From Allokutzneria sp. A3M-2-11 16 (GTDB lineage: Bacteria > Actinomycetota > Actinomycetes > Mycobacteriales > Pseudonocardiaceae): 64,000 nt of DNA. The notes beneath the pieces were generated by a model that did no database searches, was not told the DNA's origin, and saw only the letters and a list, made by a program, of their open reading frames with translations. Position numbers and translations under genes: made by a program. Each line of letters starts with the position of its first letter. Position 1 is the first letter of the stretch. The stretch spans positions 2,232,001-2,296,000 of the forward strand of contig NZ_JANAVO010000001.1 of assembly GCF_024213555.1 (NCBI RefSeq). Reading direction: 5' to 3'. This document shows positions 20,814-28,064 of this stretch, piece after piece.

Positions 20814-21952
20814 AGGAGCAGCACTCCGGCGGCGACCATGGTCACGAGAGCACCTGCCGCGACGAAGCCCATGGCGGGCGACGTCGCGTCCATCACCGCT
20901 CCGACGAACGGGGCGCCCATCGCGCTGCCGAGGGTGAGCGCGGACTGCTGGAGCCCCATCACCTCACCGCGCACCGACTCCGGCGCGAGCCTGCTGATCC
21001 ACTCCGTGGTCGCGGCCAGCAGCGGGGCGCACAGCACGCCCGCGGGCAGGATGGCCAGGCACAGCCACCACCAGTCGGCCGCGAAGCCGATCGGGATGGT
21101 CAGCAGCCCCATCGTCGTCATCAGCACCAACGGCGAGACCGTCCTGGTCATCGCCCCGTAGACGAAGCCGCCGCTCAGCGAGACCAGGCACCAGACCACG
21201 ATGACCAGGCCGGTCCACGAGACCTGGCCGTGGCGTTCGAGCGTGGCCACGATCGCCACATCGGTCCCGGCGAGCACCAGGACCGCACCCGCGGAGATCA
21301 CCAGTGCGCCGACGAGTTCCCTGGTCAGCCACTCCTTGCGCGGCACCGGCCGGACCGGGCCGGAGGTCTCCGCCGACCGGATCGGCGGGTTGACCAGGTA
21401 GAGCACGCTGCCGGAGAACACGAGACCGCCGCCGATGGCCACCAGCGTGACCGTGGTGGAGACCTGCGTGGCCAGCAGCACGCCGAGCGCCGGACCGAGC
21501 ATGTAGCTGGTCTCCACGAAGATCGTGTCCAGCGAGAACGCGGCCTTGCGGTGCTCCGGCGGCACGATCGCGGCCAGCGCCTGCCGCGAGGTCGCGCCGA
21601 CCGGCAGGGTCAGGAAGCCGCCGAGCAGCGCGGTGCCCAGCAGCGCCGGGTAGGGCAGCGACGGCGCGATGAACCAGAACGTGGCCTCGCCGATCGTGGT
21701 GATCGCCAGCATCAGCCGCAGCCCGCGCCGGTCGACCAGTCGCCCGAACAGGGGACCGCTGAGCGCCATGCCGATCGTGGCGCACGCGGTGACCAGCCCG
21801 GCAGCGCCGTAGCCCTCCTTCAGCGTGAGCACCACGTGCAGCGTCATCGCGACGCCGACCGCGCTGCCGGGGATGCGCGCGAACAGGGCGATCAGCAGCA
21901 GACGCCGCACGCCCGGCAGGCCGAACACCTGCCGGTACCGAGAAAGGGCCAC
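20750..21952 (-). CDS. MFS transporter
   Basis: A 400-residue major facilitator with about twelve hydrophobic segments. The N-terminal half carries GPLFGRLVDRRGLRLMLAI, the usual loop 2-3 G-x-x-x-D-R-x-G-R motif, and PVGATSRQALAAIVPPEHRKAAFSLDT between helices 4 and 5. The C-terminal half has RLAPESVRGEVMGLQQSALTLGSAMGAPFVG. This looks like a drug or metabolite exporter; substrate unknown. Start is GTG (MALSRYRQVF) with CAGGAG somewhat far upstream. It faces away from the flavin-reductase gene, and the MerR-type promoter element lies between them, so common control is conceivable. Confidence 0.85.
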   Translation of the reverse strand: MALSRYRQVFGLPGVRRLLLIALFARIPGSAVGVAMTLHVVLTLKEGYGAAGLVTACATIGMALSGPLFGRLVDRRGLRLMLAITTIGEATFWFIAPSLPYPALLGTALLGGFLTLPVGATSRQALAAIVPPEHRKAAFSLDTIFVETSYMLGPALGVLLATQVSTTVTLVAIGGGLVFSGSVLYLVNPPIRSAETSGPVRPVPRKEWLTRELVGALVISAGAVLVLAGTDVAIVATLERHGQVSWTGLVIVVWCLVSLSGGFVYGAMTRTVSPLVLMTTMGLLTIPIGFAADWWWLCLAILPAGVLCAPLLAATTEWISRLAPESVRGEVMGLQQSALTLGSAMGAPFVGAVMDATSPAMGFVAAGALVTMVAAGVLLLQRPRTSPASVSSEESVRSAS

Positions 21953-22014
21953 GCTGTCATGACACTCCTGACATCGTTTGTTATCAACAGCTTTTCCGTT
22001 TTCTCTGGTCGACC

Positions 22015-22045
22015 TTGACCTCAACGTAGGTGGAGGTCCTAGCGT
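22015..22045 (+). promoter_or_regulatory. MerR/SoxR-type promoter with 19-bp spacer
   Basis: TTGACC (22015-22020) and TAGCGT (22040-22045) are separated by 19 bp, the over-long spacing typical of MerR-family promoters. The spacer is covered by a dyad, GACCTCAAC-GTAG-GTGGAGGTC (22017-22038), with eight of nine arm positions complementary. The CCTCAA ... GAGG outline resembles the SoxR box. It lies 55 bases upstream of the flavin-reductase ATG and points at it. In Streptomyces a flavin reductase is a known SoxR target. No MerR-family gene is in the window. Confidence 0.7.
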
Positions 22046-22099
22046 GGAGGAGTTGATGACGGCGGCGCGTGGCCCTGCCACGGTGGAAGGATCGGGTGC

Positions 22100-22681
22100 A
22101 TGACGGTCACGGTGGTGGGCATCGGCGGCTCGATCCGCGCGGACTCGCAGTCCGAGCGCGCGCTGCGGGTGGCCCTGGCGGGCGCGGAGGAGGCGGGAGC
22201 GCGCACGGTCGCGATCTCCGGCTCCGACCTGGTGCTGCCGTTCTACGACCCGGCCCTCACCGATCGGACCGACGCCGCCCGCAGGCTGGTCGACGAGGTG
22301 CGCGGCGCCGACGGGATCGTGCTGGTCTCGCCCGGCTACCACGGCACCGTGTCCGGCCTGCTCAAGAACGCCCTCGACTACATCGAGGACCTCCGCGAGG
22401 AGCCGTACCCGTACCTGGACGGGCGCGCTGTCGGCTGCGTGGCCACCGCCTACGGCTGGCAGGCGTCGGTGACCACGCTCACGGCGCTGCGGTCGATCGT
22501 GCACGCCCTGCGCGGCTGGCCGACCCCGCTCGGCGTCGCGCTCAACTCCACCGAAGTGATCTTCGACGGCGAGGGCAGCTGCTCCGACGAGAAGACCTCC
22601 GGGAATCTTCGAACCGTCGGGCGCCAGGTGGTGGAGTTCGCCCTCTCCCGCCGTGAGCAGGTCCTAAGCTCGAACCCGTGA
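22100..22681 (+). CDS. NADPH-dependent FMN reductase family protein
   Basis: A 193-residue flavodoxin-fold reductase. VVGIGGSIRADSQSERAL is the phosphate-binding loop of the SsuE/ArsH-like family near the N-terminus, DGIVLVSPGYHGTVSGLLKNALDY is the isoalloxazine-binding segment, and DGRAVGCVATAYGWQAS follows. It reduces FMN (or quinones) with NAD(P)H. An SD-like GGAAGG precedes the ATG. Upstream is a MerR/SoxR-type promoter, which suggests induction by redox-cycling compounds. The next gene starts four bases before its stop (GTGA), so the DUF1707 protein is co-translated. Confidence 0.9.
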   Translation: MTVTVVGIGGSIRADSQSERALRVALAGAEEAGARTVAISGSDLVLPFYDPALTDRTDAARRLVDEVRGADGIVLVSPGYHGTVSGLLKNALDYIEDLREEPYPYLDGRAVGCVATAYGWQASVTTLTALRSIVHALRGWPTPLGVALNSTEVIFDGEGSCSDEKTSGNLRTVGRQVVEFALSRREQVLSSNP

Positions 22682-23208
22682 CCGACGAACTCCAGCCCGC
22701 CAAGGAGGCCGCGCAGCTGAGCCTGGAACGCGCGGTCGGCCAGGGCAGGCTGACCCTCGACCAGTTCACCGAGCGCGTCGACCTCGTGTGGCAGGCCGAC
22801 ACCCCCGCTGACCTGGAGAAGAGCACGGCCGGGTTGCCGGAGCCGCTGGAGGACTCCGCCGTGGTCGTCGTCGGGAGCGTGCGGCGCTCCGTTTTCGACG
22901 ACGTCAAGCGCAAGGGCCGGTTCGCGCTGCGCTCCGGCACCTCGGTCTCCTCGGTGTTCGGCGACGTGCGGCTGGACCTGCGCGACGCGGTGATCACTGA
23001 GCACGTCGTCGACATCACCGGCAGCACGGTGTTCGGCGACGTGAAGGTCATCGTGCCCGAGGGCGTCCAGGTCGAGGTCAGCTCCTCGCTGTTCTTCGGC
23101 ACCGAGAAGATCCGCGTCGCCGAGGTGCCGCGCATCCCCGGCTCCCCGCTCATCCGGCTGCGCGCGAGGACCTTCTTTGGCGATGTGAAGGTGAGCACTA
23201 GGCGTTAG
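22678..23208 (+). CDS. DUF1707 (SHOCT-like) and LiaF-like C-terminal domain protein
   Basis: A 176-residue cytoplasmic protein. The first 55 residues form a DUF1707/SHOCT-like helix pair (ERAVGQGRLTLDQFTERVDLVWQADTPADL) common in actinobacteria. The rest is a beta-rich repeat domain like the C-terminal part of LiaF-type cell-wall stress proteins, with the repeated patterns SVFGDVRLDL, STVFGDVKVIVPEGVQVEV and RTFFGDVKVS. The biochemical role is unknown; such proteins often sit near envelope-stress genes. It is coupled to the flavin reductase by a GTGA overlap and would be expressed from the same promoter. Confidence 0.82.
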   Translation: MTDELQPAKEAAQLSLERAVGQGRLTLDQFTERVDLVWQADTPADLEKSTAGLPEPLEDSAVVVVGSVRRSVFDDVKRKGRFALRSGTSVSSVFGDVRLDLRDAVITEHVVDITGSTVFGDVKVIVPEGVQVEVSSSLFFGTEKIRVAEVPRIPGSPLIRLRARTFFGDVKVSTRR

Positions 23209-23257
23209 CCGCTCGGCGGCGCGGGTATCCGTCTCCTGCGGAGTTGAGGAGGAGACG

Positions 23258-23728
23258 ATGAGCCCGATCACGAGCCCGTTGGGCGACGCCGCGACGCACA
23301 CGACCGGCGCCGCGCTCCAGGGTGCCCTTGTCGACCTGGTGGACCTGTCCCTGGTGGCCAAGCAGGCCCACTGGAACGTCGTCGGCAAGCGCTTCCGCGA
23401 CGTCCACCTCCAGCTGGACGAGCTGGTGGCAGCGGCCCGTGGGTTCTCCGACCAGGTCGCCGAGCGCGCGTCGGCCCTCGGTGTCTCGCCGGACGGCAGG
23501 GCGGGCACGGTGACCGAGACCTCGGGTGTGCCGCGCTTCCCAGAAGGCTGGCAGCAGGCGGACGCCGTGGTGAACGCGATCGTCACCACCCTGGACACCG
23601 TGGTCCAGCGGATGCGGGCCCGGGTGGACGAGACCGAGAAATCCGATCCCGTCACCCAGGACCTGCTCATCGCGGTCACCGCGAAGCTCGAAGAAGCCAG
23701 GTGGATGTGGCAGGCGCAGCTCGCCTGA
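23258..23728 (+). CDS. dps: Dps/ferritin-like DNA-protection protein
   Basis: A 156-residue Dps-family protein, which oxidises and stores iron and protects DNA from peroxide. The ferroxidase residues are in place: KQAHWNVVGKRFRDVHLQLDEL holds the His and the Asp/Glu typical of Dps, followed by FSDQVAERASALGVSPDG. The last helix is RWMWQAQLA. AGGAGGAGACG before the ATG is a strong ribosome site. It lies 49 bases after the DUF1707 gene and may belong to the same redox-responsive unit. A bidirectional terminator follows. Confidence 0.9.
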   Translation: MSPITSPLGDAATHTTGAALQGALVDLVDLSLVAKQAHWNVVGKRFRDVHLQLDELVAAARGFSDQVAERASALGVSPDGRAGTVTETSGVPRFPEGWQQADAVVNAIVTTLDTVVQRMRARVDETEKSDPVTQDLLIAVTAKLEEARWMWQAQLA

Positions 23729-23744
23729 CCGGTCCACCTCCAGC

Positions 23745-23786
23745 GACGGCCCCTCGTGTTCCCCCAGGCGAGGGGCCGTCCCTTTT
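23745..23786. terminator. bidirectional terminator, dps / S9 peptidase
   Basis: A perfect 12-bp stem (GACGGCCCCTCG at 23745-23756, complement at 23769-23780) with CCTTTT after it on the plus strand lies between the dps stop and the convergent peptidase stop. Confidence 0.85.
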
Positions 23787-23788
23787 CC

Positions 23789-25624
23789 TCAGAGCCCGAG
23801 CACTCGCCGGGTGAACGCCACCTCCGCCGCGGTCTGCTTGATGGTCTCGGCGACCACCAGCGAGCCGTGGCCCGCGTCGTAGCGGTAGACCTCGTACCTG
23901 GCCCCGCGTTCCGCCAGCCGCTCCAGGTAGTTCTCGATCTGCCGGATCGGGCAGCGCGGGTCGTTCTCACCGGCGAGCACGAGCACCGGAGCCCGCACCG
24001 CGTCCACATAGGTCAGTGGCGAACATTCCTTGTACAGCGCGGGAAGGTCCTCCGGCGAGCCACCGAACAGCGCGCGGTCGTAGGCGCGTAGCGGCTCCAT
24101 CTCGTCCTCGTAGGCCGCGACGTAGTCCGCCACCGGCACTCCGGCGACCCCGGCCGCCCAGCGCTCCGGCTGCGTCCCCAACGCGAGCAGCGTCAGGTAT
24201 CCGCCCCACGACGCGCCGTTGACCACGCACCGCTCCGGATCGGCGAGACCGGACTCGACGGCCCAATCCTGAACCACCGCAACGTCTTCCAGCTCCGTGA
24301 GACCCGGTCGACCCTCGATCGCGTCGCGCCAGGCCGAGCCGTAACCCGTCGAGCCGCGGTAGTTCACGTGCACCACCGCGAAGCCCGCGTCCAACCACAC
24401 CGCACGATAAGCGGAGAAGCGGTCTTCATCCGCCGCATGCGGTCCGCCGTGCAACAGGAACACGGTCGGCAGCGGGCCTTCCGTGCCCTCGGGCCGCGCG
24501 ATCAACGCGTGCACCGCGCCGCCCTTGCCCGGCACGAAGGCGTCTTCGAGGTTCTGCGAGGGCGCGGGCTTGTGCCCGGCGGGCTCCAACAGCACCCGGT
24601 CCGAGCCGTCCGAGAACATCGCGCGCACGACCGGTGGCTGCCCCGCCGAGGACCACGAGTACTCGATCGTCCCGTCCGGCCGCGCGGACGCACTGCCGAC
24701 CGTCCCCTTGGGAATGTCCAAAGGGGACAGTGTCTTAGTGGTGAAGTCGTAGCGGTACAAGGTGTTTCGGCTCTGGTGCGTGTGCACGACGAGCAACCCG
24801 GAACCGTCCGGATACCAGTCGGCGACGATCTCGCCCGGCAGGTCGAACTCAAGCAGCGTCTCGGTGTCCGCCTCGACATCCCAGATCAGCAGCTCTTCGC
24901 GTCCGCGCCGCTCGTGCAGCACCAGCAGCCTCGGGTCGCCGACGATCGGCGCGAACCCGATGGAGTCCAGGCCCTTGCCCTCGCCGTCCCACTTCTCCGC
25001 GACGACCGAGCCGTCCGACACGCGGAGCACCCGCAGTGCCGGGTGCCGCGAGTCGCCGTGCTCCGAGTGCCCGATCGACAGCAGCCGCTCGTCCTTCGAC
25101 AACGATCCGGCGCCCGCGTCGTTCTTGTGCTGGTAGAGCACCGTCGCCTCGCCGCCGATCGGCGCCGTCCAGATCGTCGTGCCGTCGTCGGTGGACATGC
25201 CCAGCGCGACGGTCTTCGAGCCCACCTGCAGGCCCGCCGGGTACCCGGGATGCGTGCCGGGAACGCCCGGGGCGGGCTCCGTGCCGTGCGCTCGCCCGGC
25301 GAACGGCTCGACCACCCACGTGCCGAACTCGTCGCCGTCGGTGTCGGCGAACCACCAGATCCGCTCGCCGTCCGGGGTGAGGGTGCCGTGGTAGGTCCCG
25401 TTCGGCCGGTCCGTCACCTGCCGGTGGGTGTCCGTCGCCCGGTCCCAGGCGTAGACCTCCCACACGCCGCTGACGTTGGAGACGTAGAGGTTGCGGTCCG
25501 GCGCGTCCTCGGCCCAGCCGGGCAACGACGTGCGGCGGGCGGTGAACCGCTCCTTCCACCGCGTCTCGGCCTCGGGATCGTCGAAGAGCCGCTCGGGGAT
25601 GTCCGTACTCGGGTGCTCCGTCAC
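23789..25624 (-). CDS. S9 family serine peptidase (prolyl oligopeptidase type)
   Basis: A 611-residue peptidase with an N-terminal beta-propeller (about residues 1-350, WD-like blades such as LYVSNVSGVWEVYAWD and RIWWFADTDGDEFGTWV) and a C-terminal alpha/beta hydrolase domain. The nucleophile is in VNGASWGGYLTLLAL (G-x-S-x-G), the oxyanion region is VFLLHGGPHAADEDRFSAY, the Asp is in VLVLAGENDPRCPI and the His in RYDAGHGSLV. It is probably cytoplasmic, since no signal peptide is seen, and trims short peptides. The GTG start at 25624 has AGGAT upstream. Length is usual for acylaminoacyl-peptidase-like members. Confidence 0.92.
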   Translation of the reverse strand: MTEHPSTDIPERLFDDPEAETRWKERFTARRTSLPGWAEDAPDRNLYVSNVSGVWEVYAWDRATDTHRQVTDRPNGTYHGTLTPDGERIWWFADTDGDEFGTWVVEPFAGRAHGTEPAPGVPGTHPGYPAGLQVGSKTVALGMSTDDGTTIWTAPIGGEATVLYQHKNDAGAGSLSKDERLLSIGHSEHGDSRHPALRVLRVSDGSVVAEKWDGEGKGLDSIGFAPIVGDPRLLVLHERRGREELLIWDVEADTETLLEFDLPGEIVADWYPDGSGLLVVHTHQSRNTLYRYDFTTKTLSPLDIPKGTVGSASARPDGTIEYSWSSAGQPPVVRAMFSDGSDRVLLEPAGHKPAPSQNLEDAFVPGKGGAVHALIARPEGTEGPLPTVFLLHGGPHAADEDRFSAYRAVWLDAGFAVVHVNYRGSTGYGSAWRDAIEGRPGLTELEDVAVVQDWAVESGLADPERCVVNGASWGGYLTLLALGTQPERWAAGVAGVPVADYVAAYEDEMEPLRAYDRALFGGSPEDLPALYKECSPLTYVDAVRAPVLVLAGENDPRCPIRQIENYLERLAERGARYEVYRYDAGHGSLVVAETIKQTAAEVAFTRRVLGL

Positions 25625-25666
25625 ACCCCGATCCTGCCATTTCGCGCTGACTACACTCGGCACACC

Positions 25667-26083
25667 ATGACCTACCTGGTCCTCGCGTGCCGAGGCGTCC
25701 TCATCGGCGTGTTCCTGGTGTCCCTGTTCGGAAAACTCCGCACCCGCACCGCGTACCGCGCTTTCGTCGCCTCCACCGCCACCCTCCTCCCCACCACGGT
25801 CACCAGGGCGCGTCAGCTAGCCCCCCTGACCATCGCCGCCGAATTCACCGTCACGTGCACCCTGGCCACCGACCCCTTCGCACGTTTCGGTCTCGTCATG
25901 GCGGCCGCATTGCTGCTCTGCTTCACCATGACCCTGTTCCACGCCCTACTCCGCGGCAACACCACCCCCTGCCGCTGCTTCGGCTCCCTCAAACCAATAG
26001 GCCCAGGTCACGTACTACGCAACATCGCCCTAATAGCCGTAGCAATGACCGGCCTAATAACCCACTTCGCCCTATACCCCTAA
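25667..26083 (+). CDS. MauE/DoxX-like membrane protein
   Basis: A 138-residue membrane protein with four hydrophobic segments. The order FLVSLFGKLRTRTAYRAF, LTIAAEFTVTCTLA, then a cysteine pair in TTPCRCFGSLKPIGPGHVLRNI matches MauE, the integral membrane protein of methylamine utilisation, which is related to DoxX and vitamin-K-epoxide-like redox proteins. In actinobacteria MauE-like proteins often accompany thioredoxin-like partners; none is adjacent here. The last 25 codons use CTA, ATA, GTA and GCA, rare in this chromosome, unlike the first part of the gene. Divergent from the peptidase gene. Confidence 0.72.
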   Translation: MTYLVLACRGVLIGVFLVSLFGKLRTRTAYRAFVASTATLLPTTVTRARQLAPLTIAAEFTVTCTLATDPFARFGLVMAAALLLCFTMTLFHALLRGNTTPCRCFGSLKPIGPGHVLRNIALIAVAMTGLITHFALYP

Positions 26084-26129
26084 GCAACACACACAGCCGT
26101 GAGACACACACAGCCCTAAGCCCACAACA

Positions 26130-26180
26130 CAAAGCTGGAACCCGCTACAAAGCTGGAACCCGCTACAAGGCTGGAACGCA
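26130..26180 (+). repeat. 18-bp direct repeat, about 2.8 copies
   Basis: CAAAGCTGGAACCCGCTA occurs twice back to back (26130-26147, 26148-26165), followed by a diverged partial third copy. It lies in the gap between the MauE-like gene and tRNA-Pro; no function is apparent. Confidence 0.75.
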
Positions 26181-26207
26181 GCAGCGCTGGCACCAAGATG
26201 GGGGTCC

Positions 26208-26249
26208 GGGGGCGCAGCCCCTCGGGCGGGGCCTGGGGGCTGCGCCCCC
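26208..26249. terminator. 14-bp GC-rich hairpin
   Basis: GGGGGCGCAGCCCC (26208-26221) is perfectly complementary to 26236-26249. It stands downstream of the MauE-like gene on one side and of the tRNA terminator on the other. It probably ends transcription from the MauE-like gene. Confidence 0.65.
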
Positions 26250-26253
26250 AGAA

Positions 26254-26305
26254 AAAACAACGAGGCCGGTCAGCAGTCTGCGCTTTCTGCAGACACTGAC
26301 CGGCC
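26254..26305 (-). terminator. terminator of tRNA-Pro
   Basis: On the minus strand a long hairpin (GGCCGGTCAG arm at 26264-26273 with complement at 26296-26305, extended by GTCTGC/GCAGAC inside) is followed by TCGTTGTTTTTTC. It starts eight bases after the tRNA 3' end and is a strong intrinsic terminator. Confidence 0.88.
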
Positions 26306-26312
26306 CGGTCGA

Positions 26313-26387
<75 letters not shown>

Positions 26388-26405
26388 AGTGGAACGAGGG
26401 AAAGC

Positions 26406-27368
26406 CTATCTCATGTCGACGCCAGCTCCGAATCGGGTGGGGGCTTGGGCGTCGGAGTCCTTGGCCGCGGCCTCTTCCGAGCGCGGGACCAGCGTCAACA
26501 GGCTCGCTTCCGGCAGGCAGGCGAACCGTACGGGGGCGTACGGCGACGTGCCGAGGCCGGCGGAGACGTGCAGCCACGTCCGGTCGCCCCACCGCGACGG
26601 GCCCTTGACGCGCTTGCGGTCGAGGCCGCAGTTGGTCACCAGGGCGCCGTAGAACGGGACGCAGAGCTGGCCGCCGTGGGTGTGCCCGGCGAGCACCAGG
26701 TCGTAGTCGTCCTGCGCGAACGCGTCGAGGATGCGGGGTTCGGGGGAGTGGGTGACGCCGATGCTCAGCTGCGTCTGCGGCCCCGGCTTGCCCGCGATCT
26801 TCTCGTAGCGGTCGCGCTTGAGGTGCGGGTCGTCCACGCCCGCCGCCGTGACGGTGACTCCCGCCACGGTCGCCGTGTGCCGCAGGTGGGTCAGGTCCTG
26901 CCAGCCGCGCTCGGTCATGGCCGCGCGCAGGTCGCGCCACGGCAGCGAGGTGCCGTGGACGCGCTTGGCCTTGTGCGCGGGGATCAGGTAGCGGAACGGG
27001 TTCTTGGGCTTCGGCGCGAAGTAGTCGTTGCTGCCGAAGACGAACATGCCGGGGAAGTCCAGCAGCGGCCCGAGCGCGCGCATCACCGTCGGGACCGCCT
27101 TGGCGTGCGCCAGGTTGTCGCCGGTGTTGATCACCAGGTCGGGTTCGAGCCGGGCCAGGTCGGCCACCCAGCGCTGCTTCTTCAGCTGGTTCGGCGTCAT
27201 GTGCAGGTCGGAGATGTGCAGGATGCGCAGTGGCCGCGCGTTCTCCGGCAGCACCGGCAGCGTGGCGTGCCGCAGGGTGAAGCGCAGGCGCTCGACGCCC
27301 GCCGCGTAGCCGACCGTGGCGGCGCCCAGCGCCGTCGTTCCGAGCAGAATCCGACCGAACGTGTTCAC
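26406..27368 (-). CDS. metallophosphoesterase
   Basis: A 320-residue calcineurin-like phosphoesterase with an N-terminal membrane anchor (ILLGTTALGAATVGYAAG). The metal-binding motifs are in order: ILHISDLHM (D-x-H), LVINTGDNLAH (G-D-N), FVFGSNDYF (G-N-D-like), IGVTHSPEP (His) and VLAGHTHGGQ (G-H-x-H). Related proteins (YkuE-like) act on phospholipid or UDP-sugar substrates at the membrane; the substrate here is unknown. A homologue neighbours ponA2 in mycobacteria, as here. It starts with GTG divergently from the yqeY gene. Confidence 0.9.
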   Translation of the reverse strand: MNTFGRILLGTTALGAATVGYAAGVERLRFTLRHATLPVLPENARPLRILHISDLHMTPNQLKKQRWVADLARLEPDLVINTGDNLAHAKAVPTVMRALGPLLDFPGMFVFGSNDYFAPKPKNPFRYLIPAHKAKRVHGTSLPWRDLRAAMTERGWQDLTHLRHTATVAGVTVTAAGVDDPHLKRDRYEKIAGKPGPQTQLSIGVTHSPEPRILDAFAQDDYDLVLAGHTHGGQLCVPFYGALVTNCGLDRKRVKGPSRWGDRTWLHVSAGLGTSPYAPVRFACLPEASLLTLVPRSEEAAAKDSDAQAPTRFGAGVDMR

Positions 27369-27442
27369 CTCCCCGAGCCTACGGAACCCGGCCCGCGTTG
27401 CCGGAACGGGTGAGGCTGTTCACCGCGGGTAACCTCCCCGCC

Positions 27443-27913
27443 ATGGCAGAGCTCAAGGCACGGTTGAAGTCCGATATGACCACCGCGCTCAAGGCGAAGG
27501 ACAAGGTGGTGCTGGACACCCTCCGGATGGCGCTGACCGCGGTGGGCGCCGAGGAGGTCTCCGGCAAGCAGGCCCGCGAGCTGTCCGACGACGAGGTGCT
27601 CAAGGTCCTGGCCCGCGAGGCGAAGAAGCGCAAGGAGGCGGTCGACGCGTTCGCCGCGGCCGGGCGGGCCGAGCTCGCCGACAAGGAGCGCGCCGAGGGC
27701 GAGGTGCTCTCCGCCTACCTGCCCAAGCAGCTCTCCGACGAGGAGCTGACGGACGTGGTGCGCGAGGCGCTCGCGGAGGTCACCGAGCAGGTCGGCGGCA
27801 AGCCCAGCCCGAAGCAGATGGGCCAGGTCATGAAGGCCGCCAACGCCAAGGTGGCCGGGCGCGCGGACGGCGGCCGGGTCGCCACCCTCGTCAAGGCCAT
27901 GCTCAGCCAGTAG
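27443..27913 (+). CDS. GatB/YqeY domain protein
   Basis: A 156-residue protein made of the YqeY helical domain, also found at the C-terminus of GatB. KARLKSDMTTALKAKDKVVLDTLRMALTAV opens the family. LAREAKKRKEAVDAFAAAGR and YLPKQLSDEELTDVV follow, and it ends in KMGQVMK-like MGQVMKAANAKVAGRADGGRV. The GatB-linked domain binds tRNA; the free-standing version has no firmly known role. The ATG at 27443 is the first start in the frame that matches the family N-terminus. A full-length palindromic repeat element follows the stop. Confidence 0.9.
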   Translation: MAELKARLKSDMTTALKAKDKVVLDTLRMALTAVGAEEVSGKQARELSDDEVLKVLAREAKKRKEAVDAFAAAGRAELADKERAEGEVLSAYLPKQLSDEELTDVVREALAEVTEQVGGKPSPKQMGQVMKAANAKVAGRADGGRVATLVKAMLSQ

Positions 27914-27932
27914 GCCCCAGCCGGGTGCACCG

Positions 27933-28051
27933 GTCTTCAAGTACCGCGAACCCCCGCTCCCGACGTCGCAAACCACGGCAAACCCCGGTGCCAGTCCCGG
28001 GTTTGTGGCGGTTGGCGATGCTCAGGACGGGGGTTCGTCGTACTTGAAGAC
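27933..28051. repeat. palindromic intergenic element, full copy 1 (119 bp)
   Basis: The ends are perfect 12-bp inverted repeats, GTCTTCAAGTAC (27933-27944) and GTACTTGAAGAC (28040-28051). Inside, GAACCCCCG pairs with CGGGGGTTC, and CAAACCCC with a CCGGGTTTG segment, so almost the whole element can fold into one hairpin. It sits between the convergent yqeY-like and ponA-like genes. A similar element is at 43071-43193 and a truncated one at 34172. Confidence 0.85.
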
Positions 28052-28064
28052 GTTCCGACCACGG

